Below, in pieces: positions 31,835 to 42,805 of a stretch of 64,000 bases of DNA. The stretch is taken from assembly GCA_021292165.1 (NCBI GenBank), contig CM037878.1, positions 14,380,471 to 14,444,470 on the forward strand. Reading direction: 5' to 3'. The position numbers were made by a program, and so were the translations under genes. The DNA is from Shinisaurus crocodilurus. Taxonomy: Eukaryota; Chordata; Lepidosauria; Squamata; Shinisauridae. The notes under the pieces are model-generated. The model was given only the letters and a program-made list of their open reading frames with translations. It was not told the DNA's origin and made no database searches. How positions within the stretch are numbered: the first letter of the stretch is position 1; every line of letters starts with the position of its first letter.

Positions 31835-32056
31835 GCCAGTTTAGTATAGTGGTTAGAGTGTTGGACTGGGACTCGGGAGATCCGGGTTCTAGTCCCTGAT
31901 CGACCATGAAGCACACTGGGTGACTTTGGGCTCTTCACTGACTCAGCCTAACCTACCTCACGAGGTGGTTGTAAAGATAAAATGGAGACAAGAAGGACCA
32001 TGCATGCCGCCTTTGTCTCCTTGGAAGAAAGGCAAGATATAAATGTAAAAAAATAT
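31835..32056 (+). mobile_element. Sauria SINE
   Basis: Head ggccagtttagtatagtgg, then ttggactgggactcgggag and B box ccgggttctagtccc, the body actgggtgactttggg and cctacctcacgagg, and a worn tail with ccgcctttgtctcc. More diverged than the other copies. Confidence 0.88.
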
Positions 32057-32127
32057 TTGTTTTGAGAAGAGTTGTGGCACAACCTGAACATCCAAAGCAG
32101 ATTCCAGTCTCAGGAGCACTGGTTGGC

Positions 32128-33165
32128 AACTAAGAACATAAGAAACAGGAAGAGTCCAAGGGTCTACCTACTCCAGCATCCTCTTCCAAACTGACCAACT
32201 AGAAGCTTGAGTAGCAGGAGAGGAAGGGAATAGCCCTCTCCAACTATTGCTGCCGAGCAATTGGTGTAAAGTATCATATTGCCTCTGAACATGTGGGGTG
32301 CTTCCAGATAGAAGGGTCCTAGCTAGCACTAACTATCAGAAAGTATTGTGCAGCTATTTCATCTTTTCCCCTTTAATGGGTTTTCCACCATAAGAAAAAA
32401 GATGGAAGAAGTGGTGGGAAAACATGGGAGGGTTGTGCGTGGAAGACGACAATCATCTGGACCCCATCTGAATCAGGCAGGGTGATGGCATGAAAAAAGC
32501 CTGATCTGGAAGCACCCATGGCCTCTATATACCCATCCTGATTAGTAGCCATTGATAGTCTTGTCCCCCATGAATTTGCCTAGTTGCCCTTTAAAACCAT
32601 TTATTTATTTATTTATTTATTACATTTATACCCCGCCTTTTTTCCTGCAAGGAACTCAAGGCGGCTTACATAATCATCCTCCTCTCCATTTTATCCTCAC
32701 AACAACCCTGTGAGGTAGGTTAGGCTGAGAGTCAGCGACTGGCCCAAAGTCACCCAGTGAGTTTCATGGCTGAGCCGGGACTAGAAGCCGGGATCTCCCG
32801 AGTCCCAGTCCAACACTCTCACCACTATGCCACACTGGCTCTCATCATAATAATAACTTAGTTACAGTAATAGTAACTAAATAGTAACTTAATAGTAACT
32901 AAAAAGGAACTAAATGCTGCGGAACTAAAAGTAACTAAATAACTTTACAATCTTAAGCTAGTGCCGATTACCACATATTGTGGCAGAGAATTCCACGAAT
33001 TAATTGTGTGTTATGTAACGAAGTACTTTCTTTTTTCGGTCCTGCATCTATTTCCAATCCATTTCATTGGATTATAAGTGAGGGAGAAAAAATTCTTTCG
33101 ATCCACTTCCTCCACAACATGTGTAATCCTATAATCATATCCCTCCTTAGAGCCAAATTAGACAT
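32128..33165 (-). mobile_element. CR1-like LINE 3' part, split by a Sauria SINE
   Basis: The longest copy of its family in the window. The 3' UTR part (32128-32599) includes ctactccagcatcctc and cccatgaatttgcctag. After the SINE (32600-32845) it resumes near 32955 with gccgattaccacatattgtg, ggcagagaattccacg, aacgaagtactttctttt and gagggagaaaaaattctttc. On the minus strand this encodes a decayed reverse-transcriptase end similar to RKYFFTQRIINLWNSLP of this LINE group, with stops. A stretch of imperfect agtaacta repeats lies at 32860-32945. Confidence 0.65.
32600..32845 (-). mobile_element. Sauria SINE
   Basis: Antisense, tail first (tttatttatttatttatt, ccccgccttttttcctgc, caaggcggcttaca), then the body and head complement (ctcccgagtcccagtccaac, ccactatgccacactgg). 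It lies inside the LINE at 32128-33165. Confidence 0.94.
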
Positions 33166-34051
33166 CACATAAAATGTTGTGGAGTTTTTTGCACTTAATA
33201 TGCACATTAAAAATAAATTCAAATAGCAGCCTCTGGCTGGCAAAAATAGGGGATTTCCTCCCTATGCAAATAAGAGCCACAAAGGAGGGAATTTCATCAG
33301 GACTGCAGGCTGCAGCAGGAGGAGAAAGGGTTAAATTTCCCTTCCCCACCTGCTTCACTTCTGATAATTAGCAGCTCCCCCCACCCCCGCAGGGGTTGCA
33401 ATTTGCATTGTTTTAAAATTGTGCATGTTAAATGCAAAACCACATTTATGCTGCAATCCTGTACACACTTACCTCTGAGTAGACATTCTTACCATTGCAC
33501 TGTAAATGTCATATCTATTTTGGCCCACACACAACCCCCCCCCCCAAACCCTTTCTATTGCATATCACTTATGTTGAACCTCATTTTCCATTCTGGTGCC
33601 CATTCACCCAGTTTGCCCTTCTCAATCCACTTGGACTGAAGCAGAATTTAATTAAACCTTTAAATAAAAGGAATGATGGGCCAGCAACATTGGCTTTTCC
33701 CATGGATTGTCTCCCACTTATCCCATGACACAGACAAAGGCCTCTTGATCCCCTTTCTTGTTTCTTCCCCATTGTGAACAGCAACAGAGGCCTTGGCAGA
33801 GCCCTTTGCTTATGCACCTCAGCTGCTTCCTTCTGTCCACCTATGTCTACTCTTGGCAAATACAGAGGAGGTCAAGGTGAGAATTCTGCCAAAGGCTGTT
33901 CCTTTTCACACTGGGGAAGAGTAGATGAAAGATCCTTTGCCTTTGTCTCGGGAGAAAATGGCTGATGTACCCAATGGCATGTGGGAGGATTCCTTCGGAC
34001 CAGGGGCTATACACTTGGGCCAGTTTGGAAGCTCCCAGGGGCTGAACTGAA
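33166..34051. other. Unassigned stretch
   Basis: A short MITE-like block (ctgcaatcctgtacacac, acctctgagtagacattc) lies at 33450-33490 and a C-run at 33535-33545. No gene or other named repeat. Confidence 0.45.
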
Positions 34052-34990
34052 CTAGGGTGGCAAGGTATCCTTTTACAGAGGACTGTTCCCTATTTGAAGG
34101 TGTCCAGTCGAAGAGCTTTTCTACATGAGTTTTTTAACCTGCCACTTTACCAAGGCTTCTGCTTCTGGATTCTTTGTGGGATTAAGAGTGGCTCCTTTAC
34201 ACATGTTTCTTTTCTGGGGGGGGTTTCTTTCTCTGCCTTTCTATATGTTCCATTACACAACCACTAGGTGGTGTTGTGGTACAGCAGAATTGCGTAAATA
34301 CACGAGGGTTTCATGCCACCATTTCCGGATAATACCACACTTTCCTCAATCTAAAAAAAAAAGCTGCAGAAATGGTTGCAAAGAACAGAAGAGGCCCAGG
34401 AGGAGGAGGACATTGTGCAAAGCACCTGCAAACTACCACGAGTGAAGAATCACAAGCACACAATAAATGCCTTGTGTAGGTATATATACCAAGTCTGGTA
34501 TATAGATAAAGAACCACCAGAAGGAAGAGCTGGCCTTGAAATTGCCCATCAGCAGCACCCAGACAGCAGACCAAGCAAGGCACACGGGTCACCTGGTCAC
34601 AGTCTCCCACACTATAATGAGTATTGTACAGTCATGCCTTGGATTGAGAGCATAATTCAGTTCCGGAAACGTGCTTGTAATCCAAAACACTCTTATATCA
34701 AAACGAAATCCCCCCAAAAAAATTTGTACAGAGATTTTTAATTTAAGCCGTACTACAGTACTTGTATTACAAGACGTTGCTTGTATATCAAGTAAAATAA
34801 AATAAAATAAATATTTAAAAATTTGCTTGTCTTGCAAAACGCTCTCAAACCAAGTTACTTGCAATCCAAGGTATCACTGTATTTCTATTTAATAATTTAT
34901 AATATTTCTAAATTTACATCCATGCAAATAAATTAGCATATCCAAATCTTATGCCAATTGGCGCCTTCTTTTCTCTTCCTTTTTGGTGTT
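34052..34990 (+). repeat. Unclassified dispersed repeat (family U), split by a Tigger-like MITE
   Basis: Pieces at 34052-34115 (tttacagaggactgttccc, tatttgaaggtgtcc) and 34440-34990 (attgcccatcagcagcacc, gtcacctggtcacagtctc, then after the MITE atttacatccatgcaaat and gccaattggcgcc). The 34116-34439 part does not align with the other copies and may be another insertion. The family is not identified. Confidence 0.5.
34629..34879 (-). mobile_element. pogo/Tigger-like MITE, 251 bp
   Basis: Reverse-orientation partner of 27982-28231, with inverted ends cagtcatgccttggattgag and gcaatccaaggtatcactg and TA at each flank (34627-34628, 34880-34881). It interrupts family U between actataatgagtattg and tttctatttaataat. 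Confidence 0.82.
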
Positions 34991-35071
34991 GCATGGCTTC
35001 TTTTTTTAGCTGTTCACAAGTGGCCACCGTAAACAAGTCCCTGGTCCACATTGTTGCCTTACCCTACTATA

Positions 35072-35255
35072 GGGGAATGGGCATTGCTCAGTAGTGCAGC
35101 ACATGCTCTGCATGCAAAGAAGTCCCGGGTTCAATCCCTGGCACCTCCAGGTAGGGCTGGGAGAAATCCCAGAGAGCTGCTGCCAGTCAGTGTAGTGAGT
35201 ACTGAGTTAGGTGAGCCAATGGTCTGGCTCGATATAATGCAGCTTCCTGTGTTCC
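35072..35255 (+). mobile_element. tRNA-derived SINE
   Basis: A worn A box (attgctcagtagtgcagc) and intact B box (gggttcaatcc), followed by cacctccaggtagggctgg, ctgctgccagtcagtg, and the end gcagcttcctgtgttcc. Same family as 2903-3090. Confidence 0.9.
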
Positions 35256-35256
35256 T

Positions 35257-36165
35257 TGGAGCCAAGCCAGAGTTCCCTTGGGCAGGGAACATGGGAAAAT
35301 GAAAGCATGAGCATCAGGCAGCAGCCACATCAGAGGAGGGGGGAAGGGGAGGGCAGAGGCAGAGGCAGAAAGCTATACCCTGTTAAACCTACCACTGCTC
35401 TGTAGCTGTCTTTGGGAATCATTAGGCAGATAGCTCAGGAAACATGCTGACGTCTCTGATTAATCTACTGATTAGTAACATCCGTAGTCTATTTCCTGGG
35501 CATGTCAGGACTGGACAGGGGAGAGATTCTGTTTGCACAGAGGAACAGACCTCTCCATGAAATATCTACGGTGAAAGAAGGGGCAGTCTGGACTTCAGGG
35601 TAACTGCAAGAAAAAGAAGTCATTGCTTGCATAGGATTTCCAAAGCGTTGCTTATTTTACCTAGACAGTCCATAGTTCAGGGTATGCCAGAAGCAAACCT
35701 GTATAAACAAACAAAAAAAAAGAAATGACTATATTACTTAAGTATACTGATCTACAAAAGAGCACATTAAAAATATTGGGAGAGAACTGTCGTAGCAGCA
35801 GCAGGTATCATGCAATGCACATTTACAATGGTGTAAATCCCATTGAACACTGTGAGAATTACTTCTGAATAAACATGTATTAGATTGTGTTACATGGAGA
35901 GGGAGGAGGAGAGAGAAACTGCATATCTATGAGCAGAATCTGGCAGTCTTGCATGCCTTGCTTGGCCCAAAGCTTGCAGTGCCCTGCAAAATTCCAGGTT
36001 TTTCTCAGGGGAGATGAGTCACCTGAGCCATTCACTCTGAGCAGGGCCTAAATTACACGAGAAGAAGCACCCACTATGAGCTGGATCTGGCTGTGTGCTC
36101 CCTGAGGACTAGGAACCACCCAGCACATGATAATCTACAGCAGGGTTTCCACAACCTGGCACTGT
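35257..36165. other. Unassigned stretch
   Basis: A short MITE-like block lies at about 35813-35895 (tgcaatgcacatttacaatg to acttctgaataaac). An A-run lies at 35712-35722. Nothing else recognised. Confidence 0.45.
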
Positions 36166-36436
36166 TCAGATGTAGGAAGCTAAGAAGCTGCCTTCTACTG
36201 AGTCAGACCATGGGTCCATCTAGCCCAGGATTGTCGACACTGACTGGCAGCAATGGCTCTCCAGGGTTTCAGGCAGGATTCTTTCCGAGCCCTACCTGGA
36301 GTGGCCAGGGATCGAACCGGGGACCTTCTGATATTGCAAGGCAGCCACCCGTCCAAGTACTGACCAGGCCCGACCCTGCTTAGCTTCCGAGATCAGATGA
36401 GATTGGGCTGTTCAGGGCTGGTATCCCGACTACAGC
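36166..36436 (-). mobile_element. 5S rRNA / tRNA-SINE chimera
   Basis: Read on the minus strand, a 5S rRNA-like head of about 85 nt (plus strand 36350-36436; tgatctcggaagctaagcag, cgggcctggtcagtacttgg) is joined near the B-box region to the body of the tRNA-type SINE (cggttcgatccctgg, cacctg-like ctccaggtagggctc, tgccagtcagtg, the tctgactcagtag block). The 5S part keeps nearly the whole gene from its 5' end up to the end of the internal promoter. It differs from the 5S/CR1 SINEs at 11135 and 11743, where only the promoter part and a CR1 tail are present. Confidence 0.8.
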
Positions 36437-36865
36437 TGACATCCAGCACATCTGAAAGGCACCAGGTTAGGGAAAGTGCATCTACGGAATCATTGGATGC
36501 AGCTCTTTCCGGCCTCTATGAACACTGACTGTACCAAATTCAGTGTTCCAGGTAGAACACTGGAACTACCAGTGTTTGGTTATTCTCCTCCTCAAAATGC
36601 TTCATGCACATAGAAAATTGCCATGTCAGGGGGGAATTGTTCTAGACTGGCATTCTCCTTAACATGCTAGCTTCTTGTGTGTAAGGGATTTATATATATA
36701 TATATATATATATATATGGAGCATTCAAATATGAACCCCCACCCACCTGTAACCTGAAGTGGCACAGCCCAGGAAGACTCCAGCTTTTACCGCATGTGAT
36801 TGGATTGCTCAACTCCTAGCTGTTTCACGCAAAACTGCAGGTTTCTGCTCACGGAAGATGATTTA
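36437..36865. other. Unassigned stretch with a (TA)n tract
   Basis: A (TA)n microsatellite of about 14 units lies at 36690-36717. No gene or other repeat recognised. Confidence 0.6.
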
Positions 36866-37130
36866 GGCAACCCATTTATTTATTTAACATCCCACATGCA
36901 TCCGGTTTTCGGACTCCCCCCCCCCCCCCCATTAAGCTCTAGAAAGCTTACATGGACTTTTCCTTATTTTATCTTCACAACAACCTTGTGGGGGAGGTTA
37001 GGCTGAGAGATCAGTGGGGTGCCCAAGGTCACCCAGTGAGCTTCATGGCTGAGAAGGGAATTTGAACCCAGGTCTCCTTAGTCGAAGTGCACGCCTGGCC
37101 AGCACTCTATTTGCTATCCATAGGGGCAGC
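36866..37130 (-). mobile_element. Old Sauria-like SINE
   Basis: Diverged antisense copy: tttatttatttaacatccc, tcttcacaacaaccttgtg, gaggttaggctgagag, tgcccaaggtcacccagtg and ttgaacccaggtctcc. The tail has lost the ccgcctt motif and contains a C-run (36916-36931). Divergence suggests an older subfamily. Confidence 0.65.
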
Positions 37131-38126
37131 AAGATTATATATGGCACTCTGTTGTCCATGCCTAATTCGGAGGGAGGGGGTCATTGCCATGGTCATTTTT
37201 CATTGGTCAAGATGGATGTTTAACTTTGGACCTTTACAGGGCTCTCTCCGCAGAGGCCAAGTTCCTCTGCTCTGATAGGATTGGCTGGAGGAGTTAACAA
37301 GGCAAGGAGCCTTGTTCCTGAAGAGGGAATTGTTTGCCGTCGTCAGAGACGCGTATTGGAAAGAGTGAGTAAAGACTCCTGAAGGGCCCACTTCAGGGTT
37401 TATATTGGACATTCGACTTCTTCAATAGCTAGTTTTTTCTACAACTAAATGCAATGTTTATTTCCAACAAGTGGCCGAGGGAGGGAACGGGGAGGGAAGG
37501 AAGGAAGGGAAAGGAAGGACACTTATTGAATAATTGTGCAACCTTCAAGGAAAGCCATAAATTACCCAGCTGTATCTGTCACTATAATTTCCAGGCAAAG
37601 TCCTAATGAATCTTTCTAAACAATAGTGTAAGGACAGGTCGGAAAATGTATTGGACCATATAAGCACTTGGGTAAGCAAAGCAGAAGCATTAATAATAAC
37701 TGAAAGTCATCTAGAACCAAAACTGTGCCAGCCTAGGGGGGCTGGCTGGACTTCCTAACATGGTTTAAAAAGAACGGCCTGGGTTCATTTTGTAACTGCT
37801 AGCCAAATCCTCCTGAGGGAAAGCTGGGATATTTATTTATTTATTTTTAAAAGAAGCGGGAAGAGAAGTGGATCCTAAAATGAGTAGTGCAAGGAGAGAA
37901 GCTCACACAGGATTAGTGCTAAGCAGAACATGGGGGAAGGAGGCATTTCACAAAACCTTCCTTCCACCCTCTCCAAAAAGGGGAAACCCGTTTCAACAAT
38001 CTTTGGGGAAATGCAAAAACAGGGGCAAAAAGGTGCACCTCTGCTCCTTTAAAGTGGCAATTGCAATTTGCAGTGCAATGAACAGTGTGACACCCCCCAC
38101 CCCCCGCCTGATAAGGGGAAGGACCA
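37131..38126. other. Unassigned stretch
   Basis: GGAAGG-rich low-complexity patch at 37475-37518 and a short tttatttatttattt run near 37835. No gene or named repeat. Confidence 0.5.
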
Positions 38127-38288
38127 TGGCTCAGGCTCAGTGGTAGAGTGAATGCCTTCGGAATGCCCCACATCCAGTCCCTGGTGTCTCCTCTTTAAAA
38201 AAAAAATAGAAAACAGGATCAGAAAGCAAGCAGTCGAAAAGAGACCTCTGCCTGAGACCCTGGAGGGTTGCTGGCGCTGCCAGCAGGC
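38127..38288 (+). mobile_element. Decayed tRNA-derived SINE
   Basis: A-box-like gctcagtggtagag and the later parts ctctgcctgagaccctgga and gggttgctggcgctgcc match the tRNA SINE body loosely. About 60 bases of A-rich sequence are inserted between. Confidence 0.55.
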
Positions 38289-38299
38289 CCTGCTCTTTA

Positions 38300-38530
38300 G
38301 GGTGGTCATGTGTGTCCTACTTTAGAGAGAACAGTCCTCTATTTGAAGGCATTCTCTCCTTGAAGGGCTGTCTGGTCGAAGTTCAGTGTAAAGATAAAAA
38401 AACCAAAAAGAGGCGGGGGGGGGGGCTGTAAGTTGCCCATCAACACTTAGCACCTGAGCAGGCACACACAGGTCATCCTGAACACAGGTCACAGTTTCCC
38501 CCACTATGGTGAGATGTGTTTATATTTTAA
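38300..38530 (+). repeat. Unclassified dispersed repeat (family U)
   Basis: ggtcatgtgtgtcctacttt, acagtcctctatttgaagg, gttgcccatcaacacttagc and acaggtcacagtttccccc match the other family U copies. It runs into the (AAT)n tract at 38538-38586. Confidence 0.6.
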
Positions 38531-38537
38531 TCATTGT

Positions 38538-38538
38538 A

Positions 38539-38586
<48 letters not shown>
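38538..38586. repeat. (AAT)n microsatellite
   Basis: About 16 AAT units, giving a spurious poly-Asn frame. Confidence 0.97.
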
Positions 38587-38635
38587 TGGGCAGCGCCATC
38601 CAATGTGGGTGCTCCTAACCCCACGAACTCAGAGG

Positions 38636-38851
38636 ATTACGGACATCCAATGGAAAGCAGGAGGAGCATGGAGGCAGTATGTCTATGTATACCAGTTGCT
38701 GGGGAACATGGGTGGGAGGGTGGTGGTGTTGCATTCCTCTCCTACTTGTGGGACCCCGTGAGCATCTGGTTGGCCACTGTGTGAACAGAATGCAGGACTA
38801 GGTGGACCCCTTGGCCTGATCCAGCAGGGCTCTTCTGATGTTCTGATGTTC
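38636..38851 (+). mobile_element. CR1-like LINE 3' end
   Basis: Sense copy of the family at 9791 and 18868: ataccagttgctggggaac, catctggttggccactgtg, then ttggcctgatccagcagg and the 3' end ctcttctgatgttctgatg. Same family as the minus-strand LINE copies. Confidence 0.65.
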
Positions 38852-38889
38852 TTATTGCCTCCATGCTTCCCCTGCCAATTTCGGCTGTC

Positions 38890-39202
38890 TAACTGTTTTA
38901 CCCCTGCTCGTGAGGAGGAGGGGCTGAGTGAGGCACCACCGGGATTCCTTGTATCCTGGCAGAGCCTTGCCCTTCCCTGCCCCCTTCCCATCCCCCAAGC
39001 GCCAGCTCTGAAGACGGCCTTTTGTTTTCAGAGCCACAGCCAGCATGGGAAGAACCCCACCGGCTGCAAGGGTGGAGGGAGGGCACTCCGCAGTCGGAGT
39101 CCCAGCTATATGACCTCGGAGTGCTTTACCGAGGTCGGAGCTGAGACTCCAACTTTTCCTATGGCCAGCCAGACAGTGTCTGCCAGCCATAGGATTGTGC
39201 CG
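38890..39202 (+). mobile_element. GC-rich DNA-transposon-like repeat (family G), copy 1
   Basis: Right end ccataggattgtgccg. The interior gacctcggagtgctttaccg and gaggtcggagctgag resembles the copies at 40636-41086 and 41523-41907. The left end is not clear. Confidence 0.5.
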
Positions 39203-39412
39203 TAAGTGTGTGTTTCTATCTATCTATCATCTATCTTAGCATATGGAAATTCTATGGAAATCTGTATCTTCTTTGTCCTCTTTTTTTGGTAATGCATTTC
39301 CTCTATTTTGGCAGCGTGTAAGTGGCCGTCCAGAAGGTGGAACAGTTGGGCACTTGCTAGGGACCCCACTGCCTTAACAGCACTATCACTCTCCCTTTAC
39401 CCAGAGTTAGGG

Positions 39413-39651
39413 GGGCGGGGGATGTCAGAGAAATCCACAACGGATTCAAATGTATTTTGGATTTCTATGAATCTGAACTGCCGATTCTGCAGTGGACAGG
39501 CTTTTTCTGAGTTGCATGGATTCTGCAGAGTTGCAGACCAGTGTTGTTGTTGTTGTTGTTTTACTTTTGGGGAGAATTTGCGCAAATCATGTTAGTACAA
39601 GTGTGGATTAGCACTAATGCACATTAGTGCAAGTGGAACAAAATTCTTGTA
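39413..39651. mobile_element. Possible hAT-like MITE with CATCCCTA end
   Basis: The right end tgtacatcccta and interior gagaaatccacaacgg resemble the complement of the element at 52861-53282. It includes a (GTT)n run at 39541-39560. No clear target duplication. Confidence 0.4.
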
Positions 39652-39825
39652 CATCCCTAAAAAATAAAACAACCAATTCCGTCAATGAACAGACAATGGA
39701 ATGAAAGATGCCTGACAATCCGCGGAACACAGACGGAATGGATTTAACAAAATCCACACGTTCCCACCCAGAGTCCCCGATGTGAGACACAGCCTAAGAC
39801 AATTGAATTCTCAGTTTTCATGGCC

Positions 39826-40228
39826 TCCTCTTATTATTTATTTTTTTACAACATTGATATACCACTCCACATCTGCACAGATTCCAGAGCAGTGAACAGT
39901 AAAAAGACAAAAAAGATAAAAAGAATAAAACACAATATTAGAAAACAGAATATCAATAAAAACAGTGGCTGGTCAACCAAAGAAGGCTTCCTGAAATAAA
40001 GATGTTTTCAGGAGCCCTGGAAGCAACACACTGTTGGTTCCTGCCTATAACATCCAGAGGAATGGAGCCACCACGCTGGAGGCTCTTCTCCAGATGGACT
40101 CCAATTGGGCCATAGGTCCATGCGGAAGCACCAGGAGAATGTCCTCTGATGACCTCAGTGACCGGGCAGGTTGGTAAGGGAGGAGGCGCTCTCTTAAGAA
40201 AGCCCACTTGAAGGGGTGCCAGTCAGAG
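39826..40228 (-). mobile_element. L2-type LINE 3' part
   Basis: Antisense. The minus strand encodes, with frame breaks, LLPYQPARSLRSS and PSVWRLHFSGM-like residues of the L2 RT end (plus strand cctcagtgaccgggcaggtt to atggactccaattgggcc), then the 3' UTR through gaagcaacacactgttgg to the A/T-rich end. Same family as 13390-14646. Confidence 0.72.
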
Positions 40229-40635
40229 TGAACAGAACAGTACTGTGGTTCATGGATTAGTGGTCTGGCTGGGTATATGGCAGGATCCATCCTGTGTTCC
40301 CTCTTGGCAAGCACTTTGCTGAGAGAAAGAGGGATGCAGAGTGCAGTGCGGATCGCCTCCTATAAAGTGGCGCTTGCACAGTATGGTAATCCCCCCCCCT
40401 CTCTTGACAAGTGCTTTGTTGCACGAGAAAGCCAGTTTTTTGTCACAAGGGGTGGCTTATGTCTCAACAGGATCTTTACCACCCCGTGTCCCACTGCAAC
40501 TTTCACGCTGAAAATGGAAGCCCGTGAATATTTGGCGCACTACTCAGAATACTAGAACCCAAGAATGCCCGAGGATGTAGAATGGCAGTCGTTTCAGGAC
40601 AGTGGGAGGGGAAAGTACATCTTCGCACAACACTT

Positions 40636-41086
40636 AGGGTGCAGTCCTATCGTGATGCCCATCAGCCCTCAAACTCGGAGGCTTGCAATCATCCGGGATC
40701 GAGCGGGAGGAGCGGCGGAGGCGATCTTCGCCACCCGGTCCTCCCGCCCTGCATTTTTTGCTAGATTGGCTTTTTTGCCCATGCAAATTTGGAGGTGGAT
40801 GGAAGGAGGCCAGAGAGGCTTCAGTACAGCTCATATTCTGGCGCCTGAAGTCCCCCTCCCCTTCCTGGCCACTGGAACACCCCCTTTTACCCCTCTCCAA
40901 GGTACATTTCTTGAACTTGGGGACCAGCTGGTGTGGTTCTTTCTGCACCTGCTTCGGTGTATGTGTGTGTCAGAGCTCTGATTCCCAGCTTCAAGGTCAG
41001 AGCACTATCTCCGACCTCGGATCTGGGAATCCGAAATATCCTATGTCCATTCAGACACTGTCTAGGGGCCATAGGATTGCTCCCTC
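40636..41086 (+). mobile_element. GC-rich DNA-transposon-like repeat (family G), copy 2
   Basis: Inverted ends: agggtgcagtcctatcg at the left and ccataggattgctccct at the right. GC-rich interior with gaggagcggcggaggcg and atctccgacctcggatctgg. The apparent CpG-rich character comes from the repeat. No coding domain recognised. Confidence 0.6.
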
Positions 41087-41522
41087 TATCAGCTTATGGA
41101 ATTTGTTGCTTCTACATGCAGTGATAGTCATTTGCTTGGGACTGGTTTATTCATGCCACATGTTCAGGCACTCTCAGAACTAGGGTTCCTTTCCACCTAC
41201 TCAGAAAATGTGTGGGAAATCAGAGAGATTTCTTAGGTTTTAAGTTTTTTTCTTGCTTGTCACTTGGCCAACAAGACTTGTTTTCTTGCCGATATCAGCC
41301 CTGTCTTTCTTTTATTTTATATTTATTTATATTAGCTGATATCTTCAGAGTTTCCACTCCCAGGGCAGCTCAAAGTAATAAAAGCAATTTAAAAGCAAAC
41401 AAAACATGATGACAACTTTGAACACATAGCTGAAATAGCGGGACTGTCAAAACATGAAAGCATATAGCAGCAGGAGGTTAAAGCCAGTTTTTTCTTCTTT
41501 TTTTAATACAGATATTTTAACA

Positions 41523-41907
41523 GAGCAATCCTATGGCCCCTAGACAGCATTCTAGAGGTCCATAGGATTCTTTGGATTCCTCGCTCCGAGGCTGGAAAAT
41601 CACTCCAACCTCAGAGCTGGGGACTCCATGCTTGGGGTGCCCTCCCCACACCTCGCAGCCGGCATGGAAAGAACTGCACCAGCTACTTCTCCGAGGTTGC
41701 AAAAAAAAAAAAAAAGCGACTTTGGAGAAGGAGCTTAAGGGAGGGGGGCGAGGAAGGGAGGGGGGAGGAGACTGGCGGTGCCAAGATATGATGTATCCTG
41801 GCAGTGCCTCCGCCTCCTTCCCTCCCCCTCTAAAGTGCTGCAGTTAGCGGGAGGAGCGTGGTGGGGGCGACCTTCGTGCTCCTCCTGCTCTTCGTAGGAT
41901 TCCCATA
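41523..41907 (-). mobile_element. GC-rich DNA-transposon-like repeat (family G), copy 3
   Basis: Reverse-orientation relative of 40636-41086: gagcaatcctatggcccc at the left, interior ctccgaggctggaaaatcac and gcgggaggagcgtgg, and a worn right end cgtaggattcccata. An A-run lies at 41701-41715. Confidence 0.55.
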
Positions 41908-41950
41908 ATCCTCTGAGTTTGGTGCCAGGTGAACTTCTTCTCACAGCCCG

Positions 41951-42112
41951 TAGGGATGGACAAATCTATCAGTTTCACTTCCTTCCACATTTGATTTTTT
42001 TTTTTAAAAAAATAATAATCTCAAATTCTTTCCATCCGGAATATGAAGAACTTTGCAAGTTTTGGTAAGTTCTTTTCAAAGTCAAACAGAAACAGAGCTC
42101 TCACCCATCTGC
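41951..42112. mobile_element. hAT-like MITE, copy 1
   Basis: Starts tagggatggacaaatc, contains ttttggtaagttcttttca and ends ctcacccatc. The same layout occurs immediately downstream at 42299-42455. No clear target duplication. Confidence 0.5.
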
Positions 42113-42298
42113 ACACGGGCCAAATGCAACAGTTTCAGCTATTCCCAGCATGGAGAGAGGACCAGCCTGCCAAGTAGCTGCGATAGATGAGGAGGAGCCT
42201 GACCGGGGGGGGTGGAGCAGGTGGTGGGAACCCTAACTCAGCACTAACATGGATGAATAAGGATTCAAACCCCAACTTTTAAGACCTAAGCACTCAAT

Positions 42299-42455
42299 CC
42301 CCAGATGGATGAATCTTTTCATTTCGGTTCCTCCCACATTCAAATTGTTTGAATCTCAATTTCCCCCCCTCCCCCATCCCAAATAAGAAGAAATTTGCGA
42401 ATTTTGGTAAGTTCTTATCAAAAACAAACTGAAAAGAAATTCTCACCCATCCCTA
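42299..42455. mobile_element. hAT-like MITE, copy 2
   Basis: Begins agatggatgaatctttt, with ttttggtaagttcttatca and the end tctcacccatcccta. Related to 41951-42112. A Sauria SINE starts just after it. Confidence 0.5.
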
Positions 42456-42460
42456 CGAGA

Positions 42461-42702
42461 GAGCCAGCGTGGCGTAGTGGTGAGAGTGTTGGACTGGGAC
42501 TCGGGAGATCCGGGTTCTAGTCCCCGCTCGGCCATGAAACTCACTGGGTGACTTTGGGCCAGTCACTGACTCTCAGCCTCACCTACCTCACAGGGTTGTT
42601 GTGAGGATAAAATGGAGAGGAGAAGGAGGAGGATTATGTAAGCCGCCTTGGGTTCCTTGCAGGAAAAAAGGCGGGGTAGAAATATAATAAATAAATAAAA
42701 TC
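42461..42702 (+). mobile_element. Sauria SINE
   Basis: Well preserved: gagccagcgtggcgtagtgg, B box ccgggttctagtcccc, tgaaactcactgggtg, cctacctcacagggttgttg, tail agccgccttgggttccttgc, ggcggggtagaaata and aataaataaataaa. Confidence 0.96.
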
Positions 42703-42805
42703 ATGGAATCTGATTAACTGAACAGTCCAATGCTCTAACCACTATGCCACACTAGATCTCAATATTGATTGAATGATCCTAACCAGCTAATTTTTTAGTT
42801 GCAGG

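Noticed and set aside
36350..36436. Functional 5S rRNA gene
   Set aside because: The 3' part of 5S is missing and replaced by a SINE body, several core bases differ, and no T-run terminator follows.
38506..38784. Poly-Asn protein
   Set aside because: The Asn run is the (AAT)n microsatellite; the rest is a LINE 3' end.
40690..41080. CpG-island promoter
   Set aside because: The GC-rich block belongs to a dispersed repeat with two sister copies nearby, and no exon follows.
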